NCBI RefSeq assembly: GCF_003226345.1
Contig: NZ_PDOF01000001.1
Coordinates: forward strand, 1,426,001 to 1,490,000
Direction of reading: 5' to 3'
DNA from: Alteribacter lacisalsi
Lineage (GTDB): Bacteria > Bacillota > Bacilli > Bacillales > Salisediminibacteriaceae
DNA length: 64,000 nt
Within the stretch, counting starts at the first letter, position 1; each line of letters starts with the position of its first letter. The translations under genes and the position numbers were made by a program. A model generated the notes under the pieces. That model worked only from the letters and a program-made list of their open reading frames with translations. It was not told the origin of the DNA and did not search any database. Positions 48,625 to 57,505 of the stretch are shown piece after piece.

Positions 48625-51387
48625 ATGTCAGATGAATACCGCACAAGACAGGAACGAAAGAAGGCCATGAGCCACACTAAAAACCGGAACAGCAGCAAAT
48701 CATCCGGCAAGCCGGGAAAATCACGGGTGAAAAAGATTCTCACTGCCCTGGCAATCGTGTTTGCCGTCATCTTTGCGGCAGGTGGCATTACAGCTGTGGC
48801 GATGATTGCCGGTGCTCCTGATCTTGATGAAGATAAACTAAGGATGAGCAATAACCCGGAATTTTATGACAAGGACGGCGAAATGTTTGCTACCCTCTCG
48901 GGTGCTGAAAGCCGCCGTCACGCAAATATTGAAGATGTTCCTCCTGTAATGAAGGATGCAATTATATCCATTGAGGACATTCGGTTTTACGACCATTTCG
49001 GACTTGATATGCGCCGTCTTGGTGGAGCAGTCTGGGCGAACGTAACCGGCGGCTTTGGTGCCGAGGGTGCCAGTACAATCACACAGCAGGTAGTCAAAAA
49101 CCTGTTTCTATCTTCAGACAAAAAAATCAGCCGAAAAGTCCAGGAGCAGTATCTGGCTGTCCGGCTTGAGCAGCGTTACACAAAAGATGAAATTCTTGAA
49201 ATGTATTTGAACATGATTTATCTTTCAGGACCATACGGAGTTGTTGAAGCTTCCGACCGCTTTTTCAGTAAGGAGCTTGATGAACTCACAGTGGCTGACG
49301 CAGCGCTTCTTGCAGGTCTGCCTCAGCGCCCGACGGCTTATCATCCGTTAAATCACCCTGAAAGGGCTGAACAGCGCCGGAACACGGTAATTAATCAGAT
49401 GGAACGCTATGGGAAGATTACCGCTGAAGAAGCGGAAGAAGCACGGAATACACCGATTGAGGATCAGTTGAATCCGAGCACAAACCATGAGGAATACCCG
49501 TACCAGTCGTATATGGACCACGTTCTTAATGAACTTGAATCAATCGAAGGCATTGAATCGTCCGATATTTATTCTTCCGGCATGAAAGTGTACACGAACC
49601 TGGACACAGGTGCGCAGGAATATGTAGAAGACCTGATGCAGAACGGATTGAATTATCCCGACGAAGAAACGCTGTCTGCTGTAACCCTGATGGATTCTGA
49701 AACTGGCAGAGTTACTGCGATCGGCGGACAGCGCGCGCCTTCCGAGGAAAGAAGAATTTACAATCTGGCTACGCAGATTAACCGGGCACCAGGTTCTACA
49801 ATTAAACCGATTCTGGATTACGGTCCCGCTATCGAAAATTTCCAATGGTCTACGTATCATCAAATTACCGATGAGGAACATACCTATACTGACAGCGAAC
49901 AGGTGATCCGGAACTCAGCCGGCAGAGGTTATTTCGGAGATGTCTCCATGCGTGAAGCGCTCGCATTGTCTCTGAACGTTCCTGCCTTAAAAGCCTTCCA
50001 GGAAGTCGGCTCAGATCAGGCACGTTCCTTCGGAGAATCGCTCGGCATGCCTCTTGATAACATGACCGAAGCCTACTCTCTCGGAGGGTTCCGTGACGGT
50101 GTTTCCACACTGGAAATGGCCGGTGCTTACGGTGCATTTGCCAACGGGGGCCACTATACGAAGCCGTATACGGTTGAACGAGTGGAATTTCCTGACGGGC
50201 GTACTATCGATTTGACTCCGGATACGAACCGGGTAATGGAAGACTATACAGCCTTTATGATTTCCGATATGCTCAAGACCGCTGCTTCCTCCGAAGGAAC
50301 GGGACAGCACGCAAACGTTGATGGCATACCGCTAGCAGGTAAAACCGGATCCACGAACTTTACATCGGAAGAACGTGAAGACTACGGCATCCCTTCCGAT
50401 GCAAACGCGATTAAGGACGGCTGGTTTGTCGGTTACTCAAGCCGCTACACAGCTGCTGTCTGGACCGGCTATAACGACAACTCGAATGGTTTCCTTTCCG
50501 GTACAAGACTGGCGCAGGACAAATTCAGGCAGGTTATGGCCCATGTTCACGAAGGTCAGGAAACCCCGGACTTCGAACAGCCTGATTCCGTAGTCCGTGT
50601 CGGTGTTGAAAAAGAAACCGGACTTCTTCCGAGTGACTTTACACCTGACAGTGCGATTGTTCATGAGTATTTCGTCAAAGGAACAGAGCCTTCAAGTGTG
50701 TCTGAAGAATATGAAGTGGATGCAGATGATCTTGGCTCTCCGCAGCTGGAAGCCGCTTATAACGAAAATCTTCATTCCATTATCGCAAACTGGAGCTTCA
50801 GTGCTGATGTACCAGGGGACTTTACTTTCCGGGTTGAACTCAGAGAACCCGGTGAGAATGATTATTCCGAAGTCGATATGACAAAGGAAACTGATCTTGT
50901 CATTGAAAATCCCGAGTACGGCGGAACCTACTCTTTCAGAATCACCGCTGTTTCAGATGAGGACGAGAACCTTGAAAGTGAACCTGCTTCAACCGAGGTC
51001 ACTGTCCCTGAGGAAGAAGATCTGATTGAAGATGATGATGGTATCCTTGATGACATTTTTGAAGACGAAGATGCAGAAGAAGGTACCGAAGAAGAGGATG
51101 AAGAACAAGAAGATAATGGTAATGGCAATGATGATGGAGAAGATAACGGCAACGACAATGGTAACGGAAATGGTAATGACAACGGTAATGACAATGGAAA
51201 TGGTAATGGTAATGACAATGGTAACGGTGACGGTAATGGTAACGATGATGGCAGCGATGACGACAACGGCCCCCCTGAAGATGATGATTCAGAAGGTGAT
51301 GAAGACGAGGAAGAACCGCCTGAACCTGAGGAAGATGATTCTGACGATGGCGAAACCGGAGATACAGAACAGGATCCGGAAGAATAA
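48625..51387 (+). CDS. ponA: Class A penicillin-binding protein 1
   Basis: This 920-residue bifunctional cell-wall synthase has an N-terminal basic tail, a membrane anchor (about 37-63) and a GT51 transglycosylase domain (SIEDIRFYDHFG, EGASTITQQVVKNLF). The transpeptidase domain follows, with GSTIKPIL (active serine), SLN and KTGST. Beyond it come a fibronectin-III-like domain (about 695-790) and a long acidic tail, first Glu/Asp-rich, then Asn-Gly-Asp repeats, then Glu/Asp/Pro. The GGAAG before the ATG is modest. Tail length and acidity suggest an outside environment of high salt or high pH. Confidence 0.95.
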   Translation: MSDEYRTRQERKKAMSHTKNRNSSKSSGKPGKSRVKKILTALAIVFAVIFAAGGITAVAMIAGAPDLDEDKLRMSNNPEFYDKDGEMFATLSGAESRRHANIEDVPPVMKDAIISIEDIRFYDHFGLDMRRLGGAVWANVTGGFGAEGASTITQQVVKNLFLSSDKKISRKVQEQYLAVRLEQRYTKDEILEMYLNMIYLSGPYGVVEASDRFFSKELDELTVADAALLAGLPQRPTAYHPLNHPERAEQRRNTVINQMERYGKITAEEAEEARNTPIEDQLNPSTNHEEYPYQSYMDHVLNELESIEGIESSDIYSSGMKVYTNLDTGAQEYVEDLMQNGLNYPDEETLSAVTLMDSETGRVTAIGGQRAPSEERRIYNLATQINRAPGSTIKPILDYGPAIENFQWSTYHQITDEEHTYTDSEQVIRNSAGRGYFGDVSMREALALSLNVPALKAFQEVGSDQARSFGESLGMPLDNMTEAYSLGGFRDGVSTLEMAGAYGAFANGGHYTKPYTVERVEFPDGRTIDLTPDTNRVMEDYTAFMISDMLKTAASSEGTGQHANVDGIPLAGKTGSTNFTSEEREDYGIPSDANAIKDGWFVGYSSRYTAAVWTGYNDNSNGFLSGTRLAQDKFRQVMAHVHEGQETPDFEQPDSVVRVGVEKETGLLPSDFTPDSAIVHEYFVKGTEPSSVSEEYEVDADDLGSPQLEAAYNENLHSIIANWSFSADVPGDFTFRVELREPGENDYSEVDMTKETDLVIENPEYGGTYSFRITAVSDEDENLESEPASTEVTVPEEEDLIEDDDGILDDIFEDEDAEEGTEEEDEEQEDNGNGNDDGEDNGNDNGNGNGNDNGNDNGNGNGNDNGNGDGNGNDDGSDDDNGPPEDDDSEGDEDEEEPPEPEEDDSDDGETGDTEQDPEE
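51110..51255. repeat. Tandem repeat coding for the PonA tail
   Basis: Repeats of GGTAATGACAATGGTAACGG type code for alternating Asn, Gly and Asp. The reverse strand is open as well but not a gene. Confidence 0.8.
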
Positions 51388-51473
51388 TCACGTTACTATA
51401 TACAGACACTCGTACCTCACCTACTGTACTGGTGAAAGAATGAGGCTGTACCCAATTAAACACTAATAAGAAA

Positions 51474-51513
51474 AAACGGCCCCAATTATCGGATTTGATA
51501 ATTGGGGCCGTTT
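51474..51513. terminator. Bidirectional terminator between ponA and ypoC
   Basis: AAACGGCCCCAATTATC (51474-51490) and GATAATTGGGGCCGTTT (51497-51513): a 17-base perfect stem. Confidence 0.88.
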
Positions 51514-51552
51514 CATATTGGTTGCAGTTTTATACTTGGTTTTGTGCAACCC

Positions 51553-52029
51553 TTATTGCATTTTCATAAAATATACTGCCCACTTTTTACGTGATTCCGC
51601 AAACAGCTGATCAAGAACGGTAAAGCTTTGGTGATGGGACGGGCTGGCAAGAACATAGGAAAGTCGTTCCTGCAGATTCACAGGGGCGCAAACACTCTCA
51701 GACAGCACGCCTGCTATATTTTCAAGCGAGGTCACCGGCTTTCCTTCTGCCCAGCTCATGGCCTGTATGTAACGAGAAGCGTAATAGATCATCAGCTTTT
51801 CTGCCTCTTGCTTATTTCTGCCTCTGAATGCTGAGGCGATCTTTTCTGAGCCCTCTTCACGCCACTGCCTTTCAATCTCCATTACATAGGACTTGGGTGT
51901 TTTCCAGGGATGATTGCACATGTAAGTTCCTTCCACAAATGCAATGTCTTCTTCAAAAAGCGTCTGATCATCGTATCCGGTAAAGGGTCTTCTTTGAAAA
52001 GCACCCGGGCGGGCCTTATTATTTTCCAC
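51553..52029 (-). CDS. ypoC: YpoC family protein
   Basis: This 158-residue protein has the YpoC pattern: NHPWKTPKSYVMEIERQWRE, LMIYYASRYIQAMSWAEGKP and NLQERLSYVLASPSHHQSFT. The function is unknown. The frame overlaps the end of nth by 11 bases, so it is the last gene of dnaD-nth-ypoC. Confidence 0.85.
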   Translation of the reverse strand: MENNKARPGAFQRRPFTGYDDQTLFEEDIAFVEGTYMCNHPWKTPKSYVMEIERQWREEGSEKIASAFRGRNKQEAEKLMIYYASRYIQAMSWAEGKPVTSLENIAGVLSESVCAPVNLQERLSYVLASPSHHQSFTVLDQLFAESRKKWAVYFMKMQ

Positions 52030-52684
52030 TTAAGGCACCAAGCTTTTTCATTCGTTTCTGTCCCTCCCTGCACAGATGAAGCAGCGGGCATTCGGGACAG
52101 CGTGGAGACTGGGCTTTACAGTGATAGCGTCCGAAAAAGATCAGTCTGTGATGGGTGACAGACCACTCATCCTGAGGTACTTTTCTCATCAGTGTTTTTT
52201 CCACTTCCAGAACACTGTCCTTCCAGCGGCAGATCCCAAGGCGTTTACTTACTCTTTCAACGTGAGTGTCAACAGCGATAGCTGGTTCTCCAAAAGCAAC
52301 AGAGGCAACGACATTTGCCGTTTTACGGCCTACCCCTGCCAGTTTAACGAGTTCATCTCTTTCTCTTGGCACCTCACCGTTATAATTTTCAATCAGTGAC
52401 TGGCACAGCTTTTTAATGTTTTTCGCCTTGCTTCTGAAAAGGCCGATCCGGCGGATATCATTTTCAAGTTCCTCAAGGGGAACCAGAATATAATCCTCTG
52501 GTTCCCTGTACTTTTCGAACAGGCCCGGTGTGACTTTATTGACGAGGGCGTCCGTTGCCTGTGCGGAGAGCAGAACAGCAATGGTGAGTTCGAATGGATT
52601 GGAATGGGTCAGTTCACACTCTGCTTCAGGAAACATGTCTCCCATCGTGTCAAGTACTTCCTCAATTTGACGGATCGTAAGCAT
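52019..52684 (-). CDS. nth: Endonuclease III
   Basis: This 221-residue DNA glycosylase/AP lyase acts on oxidised pyrimidines. The helix-hairpin-helix with catalytic lysine is VKLAGVGRKTANVVASVAF. The catalytic aspartate is in VDTHVERVSKRLG. The [4Fe-4S] loop CKAQSPRCPECPLLHLC has the exact C-x6-C-x2-C-x5-C spacing. It lies 18 bases after dnaD. Confidence 0.96.
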   Translation of the reverse strand: MLTIRQIEEVLDTMGDMFPEAECELTHSNPFELTIAVLLSAQATDALVNKVTPGLFEKYREPEDYILVPLEELENDIRRIGLFRSKAKNIKKLCQSLIENYNGEVPRERDELVKLAGVGRKTANVVASVAFGEPAIAVDTHVERVSKRLGICRWKDSVLEVEKTLMRKVPQDEWSVTHHRLIFFGRYHCKAQSPRCPECPLLHLCREGQKRMKKLGALSGK

Positions 52685-52702
52685 CGATTTCCCCTCTTTT
52701 CA

Positions 52703-53425
52703 TCAGTCGGTTTCAAGCCAGTTATAGGATGGGTGTGAGCGCGGTCCTGACGAGGCCGGTGTCCTTTCAGGCACTTTCCCCCCGCTGCGCTGGCCCCGGA
52801 TCCGTTCTCCGTATTCTCTTGCCTGCTGAACAGATCGAATGCCGTTTTTCTTCCATTCAAAAAGGATCCGGTCAATATATCGGAAATTCAGCTTACCTGA
52901 AACGACCGACTCACGTAATGCCGCTTCGATCAGAACCACATCGTGCTGGTCTTCATCAATCCACATGGAGATCATTTCAATTTCCATCGGCGACAGGGGC
53001 CGTGAGAACTCCTCTTCAAACCGTTTAAACACTCTGCCCTCGTCTTCACGGCCGGATTGCTCTTTGGCCTCGTACTGCTCATTTTCAACGTGAGTGAGAA
53101 GCTTTTCATACAACGGATCAAGCGAATACGATTCAGAAATTCTGCCGTGCTGGTCCTGATTTTCTCTTATTTCAAGCATACCTTTACGCACCAGATCCCT
53201 TAGAAGGTTCGCTGTTTCGCTGATATTGGCTGACATTCTTCCACTCAGTCCATCCGGCGTCGGAAAAGGCTCCCCCTCCTGTGCAAAATGTCTGATATGA
53301 AGTAACAGCATCATTTCCTTTTCATTAATGCCTATTGAGGCATAGTGCTCCATAAGCAAGGACGGGATGGTTACCGGACTGCTCTTCATCAGTTGATGCA
53401 TCCATTTGTTATTCAACTCGTCCAC
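52703..53425 (-). CDS. dnaD: DNA replication initiation protein DnaD
   Basis: This 240-residue protein helps load the replicative helicase. The N-terminal winged helix is at about 15-95 (VTIPSLLMEHYASIGINEKE, LSGRMSANISETANLLRDLV). The DnaB_2/DDBH2 domain is at about 125-200 (FKRFEEEFSRPLSPMEIEMI, FRYIDRILFEWKKNGIRSVQ). A basic Gly/Pro-rich tail binds DNA. asnS lies upstream, separated by repeat R8 and a terminator, so here dnaD needs its own promoter. Confidence 0.95.
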   Translation of the reverse strand: MDELNNKWMHQLMKSSPVTIPSLLMEHYASIGINEKEMMLLLHIRHFAQEGEPFPTPDGLSGRMSANISETANLLRDLVRKGMLEIRENQDQHGRISESYSLDPLYEKLLTHVENEQYEAKEQSGREDEGRVFKRFEEEFSRPLSPMEIEMISMWIDEDQHDVVLIEAALRESVVSGKLNFRYIDRILFEWKKNGIRSVQQAREYGERIRGQRSGGKVPERTPASSGPRSHPSYNWLETD

Positions 53426-53528
53426 CTCCCCCTGTTCATCAGTCTCTGTGGTGTAAGTATACTCGTTTTTCCTGTAATCCGATCAGGAATTTATCATCTC
53501 TGCAGTGAAGTTCTCCCCCTGAAAAGAA

Positions 53529-53556
53529 AAAGCCCCGCCTGCGGGGGGCTTTTTAA
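53529..53556 (-). terminator. Terminator of asnS
   Basis: AAAAAGCCCCGC and GCGGGGGGCTTTTT arms with a T tract on both strands. Repeat R8 lies between it and the asnS stop codon. Confidence 0.85.
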
Positions 53557-53562
53557 TAAGAT

Positions 53563-53742
53563 GGCTGTGTTGAAGAGTATTGTTGATGTACGATCACTGC
53601 GCTCCGGTTCCGCGGGCACCGCTTCAGCCTACTCTGGAAAAGCACACTCCAGGGTATCCGGCCGGCGCTGTTCCCGCAGGAGTGTCGCGAATTCTCTTCA
53701 ATCAACAATTAATAAAAATCAACACGGAAATTTAACAGAGCC
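53563..53742 (-). repeat. MITE-like 3'-UTR repeat, copy R8
   Basis: This 180-base element has ends GGCTGTGTTGAAGAGTATTG and, read backwards from the right, GGCTCTGTTAAATTTCCGTG. The core has GCGCTCCGGTTCCGCGGGCA, CTTCAGCC, and TTCCCGCAGGAGTGTCGCG. The end TTTAACAGAGCCAA is shared exactly with R6. No matching flanking octamer. Confidence 0.8.
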
Positions 53743-53758
53743 AAACGGTTAAAACCAT

Positions 53759-55048
53759 TTAAGGATACAGTCTGTTCAGAAGACGAGGGAAAGGAATCGT
53801 TTCCCTTACGTGTTCTGTTCCACAGATCCAGCCCACTGTCCGCTCAAGACCAAGTCCGAATCCTGAGTGGGGAACTGTCCCGTAAGTACGCAGATCCATA
53901 TACCACTTGTAAGCATCGTCAGAAAGATTATGTTCTTCATAACGCTGCTTCAGAAGCTCCTCGTCATCAATCCGCTGGCTTCCGCCAATGATTTCGCCAT
54001 ATCCTTCCGGCGCGATCAGATCGGCACAAAGTACAACGTCGGAGCGTTCAGGATCAGGCTTCATGTAAAATGCTTTGATCTCTGCCGGATAATGGGTAAT
54101 AAACACCGGCTTATCATACTTTTCTGCAATTGCTGTCTCATGAGGGGCACCGAAATCTTCTCCCCATTGTATTTCGTGACCTTCTTTTTTCAGTAACTCG
54201 ACCGCTTCATCGTAGGTAATCCGCGGGAACGGAGCCTGGACTTTTTCAAGTCTGCTCACATCTCTGTCGAGGGCCTTGAGTTCAAGCCTGCAGTTTTCCA
54301 GAACACTTTGAACGACGTAGGACACGTAGTTCTCCTGGACTTCAAGACTTTCTTCATGATCCATAAACGCCATTTCCGGCTCAATCATCCAGAATTCAAT
54401 CAGATGGCGGCGGGTCTTGGATTTTTCTGCACGGAAGGTCGGTCCGAATGAAAATACTTTTCCAAGCGCCATTGCTGCTGCCTCCATATAAAGCTGACCG
54501 CTCTGGGACAGGTAAGCATCCTCATCAAAGTACTTTGTATGAAACAGGTTGGTCGTTCCTTCCGCCGAACTGCCGGTAAGAATCGGCGGATCGACTTTCA
54601 CAAAACCTTCTTTGTGGAAAAACTCATAAGTAGCACGGATAATTTCGTTACGCACACGCATAATCGCATGCTGGCGCTTCGACCTGAGCCACAGATGACG
54701 GTGATCCATAAGGAATTCAGTACCGTGCTCTTTCGGGGTGATCGGGTAGTCTTTCGCTTCGCTGATCAGTTCCAGTGAGGTAACTGTCAGTTCGTATCCT
54801 GACGGCGCACGGTCATCTTCTCTTACTGTTCCTGTAACGAACAGGGAACTCTCCTGCGTCATTTCCTTTGCGAGAGCAAAAATGTCTTCAGCTACTTCAG
54901 CTTTTACGACAACTCCCTGGATAAAGCCTGTACCGTCACGAAGCTGCAGAAAAGCAATTTTACCGCTTGAACGTTTATTGGCAAGCCACGCACCAATAGT
55001 AACCGTCTCACCTACATGTTTTCCAATTTGTGCAATCGTGGTTTTCAC
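53759..55048 (-). CDS. asnS: Asparaginyl-tRNA synthetase
   Basis: This 429-residue class IIb synthetase has an N-terminal OB anticodon domain (1-110, [20 protein letters not shown]). The catalytic core has motif 2 [16 protein letters not shown] and motif 3 [15 protein letters not shown]. It starts at GTG. There is no T-box leader, and the gene probably depends on the aspB promoter upstream. Confidence 0.97.
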   Translation of the reverse strand: MKTTIAQIGKHVGETVTIGAWLANKRSSGKIAFLQLRDGTGFIQGVVVKAEVAEDIFALAKEMTQESSLFVTGTVREDDRAPSGYELTVTSLELISEAKDYPITPKEHGTEFLMDHRHLWLRSKRQHAIMRVRNEIIRATYEFFHKEGFVKVDPPILTGSSAEGTTNLFHTKYFDEDAYLSQSGQLYMEAAAMALGKVFSFGPTFRAEKSKTRRHLIEFWMIEPEMAFMDHEESLEVQENYVSYVVQSVLENCRLELKALDRDVSRLEKVQAPFPRITYDEAVELLKKEGHEIQWGEDFGAPHETAIAEKYDKPVFITHYPAEIKAFYMKPDPERSDVVLCADLIAPEGYGEIIGGSQRIDDEELLKQRYEEHNLSDDAYKWYMDLRTYGTVPHSGFGLGLERTVGWICGTEHVRETIPFPRLLNRLYP

Positions 55049-55149
55049 ACTGTTCCCTCCATCATCAATCTATCTTTATGTATATTTCCTCTTCTGATTC
55101 ACGGGTACCATTATACCCTTCTTTCACTCAAAGACGCAACCGGTTCACC

Positions 55150-55206
55150 CGCTGTCCTGGTTTAACAAAAATTGTCCGGAAGGCTTTGTTCAGCCCTCCA
55201 GGACAG
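55150..55206 (-). terminator. Hairpin after aspB
   Basis: On the minus strand, GACTGTCCTGGAGGGCTGAA and AAAGCCTTCCGGACAATTTTT can pair (GTCCTGGAGGGCT with AGCCTTCCGGAC), with a T tract after. Confidence 0.65.
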
Positions 55207-55209
55207 TCT

Positions 55210-56400
55210 TTACTTGCTTGAGTTGTTATTTTCTGCAAAAGCGCGGATCCGCCTGACAGCTTCACTGAACTGGTCAAAATCTGTCGCATAAGACAGCCGG
55301 ATGTTATCAGGAGCACCAAATCCGGAACCTGGCACCACCGCCACTTTTTCCTGTTCAAGAAGTGCCGCCACCCATTCATCTGTTGTTTGATAAGGGGATT
55401 GTTCGACCGCTTTTTTCACATTGGGAAAAAGATAAAATGCGCCCTGAGGCTTCACACATGAAAAGCCGGGAATAGCAGATACAGCTTCAAATCCTCTTTC
55501 AAGCCGGTCTTCAAACGCCGTTCTCATCTTTTCAACCGGCTCAGAACTACCATTATATGCGGCAATTGTCCCGTATTGGGCCATCACTGCCGGATTGGAA
55601 GTTGTATGGCTTGCAAGGGTCGTCATCGCTTTAATGATTTTTTTATTTCCCGCAGCGTAGCCGATTCGCCAGCCGGTCATGGAATGGGATTTGCTTACAC
55701 CGTTAATGATAATGGTCTGTGCCTTCAGCTGCTCGGATAACGAAGCAATCGACGTATGCTCAGCATTTTTGTAAATCAGTTTTTCATAAATTTCATCCGA
55801 TACAATTAACAGGTTGTGCTTCAGACAAACCTCGCCAATTGCTCGAAGTTCCTCTGAGGAATACATAATGCCGGTCGGATTTCCTGGTGAGTTAATGACG
55901 ATGGCTTTCGTATTTTTGCTGACTGCTGCTTCCAACTGCTCCGGTGTAAGCTTAAAGTCATTGCTTTCCGATGCATTTAATATAACAGGTTCACCGCCTG
56001 CAATCTTCACCTGTTCCGGATAGCTTACCCAGTACGGAGCAGGGATAATGACTTCTTCTCCCTCTTTCAAAATCGTCTGAAACAGAAGGGAAAGAGCATG
56101 CTTCGCTCCGTTTGTGACAATGATTTCACCCGGTCCGTAGGAAAGGCCCTGATCTGTTTTAAATTTCCGGGCTACGGCTTCTTTGAGTTCAGCCATGCCT
56201 CCTGCCGGTGTATATTTTGTATGTCCTTCTTCCATTGATCTTGAAGCCGCTTTAATAATATGATCCGGAGTATTAAAATCCGGTTCTCCTGCCCCCAGAC
56301 CGATCACGTCGTGACCTTCTGCTTTAAGCTCTTTCGCTTTCGCTGTAATGGCAAGTGTTGATGATGGAGTTATTGCTGTTACACGGGGTGAAAGTTCCAT
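55210..56400 (-). CDS. aspB: Aspartate aminotransferase (class I)
   Basis: This 396-residue PLP enzyme exchanges the amino group between aspartate and 2-oxoglutarate. The markers are VIGLGAGEPDFNTPDHI, YTPAGGMAELKEAVA, INSPGNPTG, SDEIYEKLIY and the PLP lysine in NGVSKSHSMTGWRIGYAAG. It is in the conserved order ypmA-ypmB-aspB-asnS. The ribosome site GGGAGGCG precedes the ATG. Confidence 0.95.
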   Translation of the reverse strand: MELSPRVTAITPSSTLAITAKAKELKAEGHDVIGLGAGEPDFNTPDHIIKAASRSMEEGHTKYTPAGGMAELKEAVARKFKTDQGLSYGPGEIIVTNGAKHALSLLFQTILKEGEEVIIPAPYWVSYPEQVKIAGGEPVILNASESNDFKLTPEQLEAAVSKNTKAIVINSPGNPTGIMYSSEELRAIGEVCLKHNLLIVSDEIYEKLIYKNAEHTSIASLSEQLKAQTIIINGVSKSHSMTGWRIGYAAGNKKIIKAMTTLASHTTSNPAVMAQYGTIAAYNGSSEPVEKMRTAFEDRLERGFEAVSAIPGFSCVKPQGAFYLFPNVKKAVEQSPYQTTDEWVAALLEQEKVAVVPGSGFGAPDNIRLSYATDFDQFSEAVRRIRAFAENNNSSK

Positions 56401-56433
56401 TTTTCAAAACGCCTCCCTGAAATAAATGTGCTC

Positions 56434-56973
56434 CTAACGGTCCTGCCTCAGCTGATAATGACGGATGTAGGAGCCGTCGTCGAAACTAAGATAATAAAAA
56501 GAATATCGGTTGTCTGTATCAATATAGACCATTTCATAAACAGGTGTGTCTCCAATCATTCCAAGGCGCACCTGTTTCCATTCCTGAATCTCCAGTTCCC
56601 TGGACGCGATTTCTTCTGCTTCCTCTCTGGAAATGCCTTCATCCTGAGTTCTTACTACGACTCGGGGTTCCCAATCTTCTGCAGAATTTTCCGCATCATC
56701 TTCTTCATCCTCATTTGCCTCCGCCTGCTGTTCAATCCAGACGTAGGCTGCCTCCCCGTTTTGATCCTCACCCGAAAGAACAGTATAAGCTCTTCTGCCG
56801 TAATAATAATCGGCCCTTTCCACTTCGGTAAGGTATCCTTCAGCCAGGGCGTATGCTTTTGCCTGGTCGCTGCCAGTTATCTGTGAGGAAGCAGCAGACT
56901 GATACAGGAGATAAAGCGAGACAGCAGTAACGAGTCCAAGGACTGCCGTTCCTGCTAAAATCCATCCTCTCAC
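56434..56973 (-). CDS. ypmB: YpmB family membrane-anchored protein
   Basis: This 179-residue protein has one N-terminal membrane helix (WILAGTAVLGLVTAVSLYLL). The outside domain is of the YpmB (DUF5590/PepSY-like) type: AYALAEGYLTEVERADYYYG, GISREEAEEIASRELEIQEW. An extra acidic insertion (NEDEEDDAENSAED) is seen in the middle. Function unknown. The start is GTG. Confidence 0.88.
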   Translation of the reverse strand: MRGWILAGTAVLGLVTAVSLYLLYQSAASSQITGSDQAKAYALAEGYLTEVERADYYYGRRAYTVLSGEDQNGEAAYVWIEQQAEANEDEEDDAENSAEDWEPRVVVRTQDEGISREEAEEIASRELEIQEWKQVRLGMIGDTPVYEMVYIDTDNRYSFYYLSFDDGSYIRHYQLRQDR

Positions 56974-56988
56974 GGCTTCACCTTCTCT

Positions 56989-57159
56989 TTATGTTTCGTA
57001 AATTGTAAATACCATTTTTGTTTTGTCTGCATCATCATAAGCGACACCGAACATCAGATCCCGGTCTTTTAAAGTACGATTCAGACTGTTAACCACTTTG
57101 TACAGATCTTCGCTTTTCTGAACTTTGACCTGAGACAGGGTTTTAATCTTACTGTCCAT
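56989..57159 (-). CDS. ypmA: YpmA family small protein
   Basis: This 56-residue protein reads MDSKIKTLSQVKVQKSEDLY, then KVVNSLNRTLKDRDLMFGVA, then YDDADKTKMVFTIYET. This agrees with the YpmA family in length and in place before ypmB (15-base gap). GGAGGAGAAGG precedes the ATG at 57159. The function is unknown. Confidence 0.85.
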   Translation of the reverse strand: MDSKIKTLSQVKVQKSEDLYKVVNSLNRTLKDRDLMFGVAYDDADKTKMVFTIYET

Positions 57160-57283
57160 CCTTCTCCTCCTTTATCACGATCAGGCTGTGCTTTTGTTTC
57201 CCATCACTGGTGATAATGTTTTGTTATAGAGCGCTTTGCCCGGGTGATACTAACAGTACGCTCACAAAAAAGGGGGAATGAGC

Positions 57284-57448
57284 GTGACCCGAAACATGAA
57301 TGAGGAGAGGCACAGGAGCACAGCAGAATGGTACGAAGAGGAAAAGCACCTGATTTCACTGCGGTCTCCGTCCAGACCTCACCATTTTACCACACTGCTC
57401 ATCAGTTTCAGACAGACAAAATTTCCTGATGACTGTGAAAACCATTAA
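57284..57448 (+). CDS. Small open frame, possible gene
   Basis: This 54-residue frame starts at GTG 57284, seven bases after AGGGGG (an in-frame ATG at 57278 is too close). The sequence is hydrophilic (TRNMNEERHRSTAEWYEEEK). It lies in the region between divergent ypmA and convergent mtaD and ends before a hairpin, which suits a real short gene. No family is recognised, and coding is not proven. Confidence 0.35.
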   Translation: MTRNMNEERHRSTAEWYEEEKHLISLRSPSRPHHFTTLLISFRQTKFPDDCENH

Positions 57449-57468
57449 TATTCCCCGGCCAGGCACCC

Positions 57469-57498
57469 GCCACCTGTTCCTGTTAGGTTTCAGGTGGC
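57469..57498. terminator. Hairpin between the small frame and mtaD
   Basis: GCCACCTG and CAGGTGGC arms around a 14-base loop. No T tract on the plus strand; it may serve mtaD weakly on the minus strand. Confidence 0.5.
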
Positions 57499-57505
57499 AA
57501 CCCAT

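Noticed and set aside
50928-51463. Long minus-strand frames rich in Ser/Leu/Pro or His/Tyr
   Set aside because: Artefact of the tandem repeat in the ponA tail.
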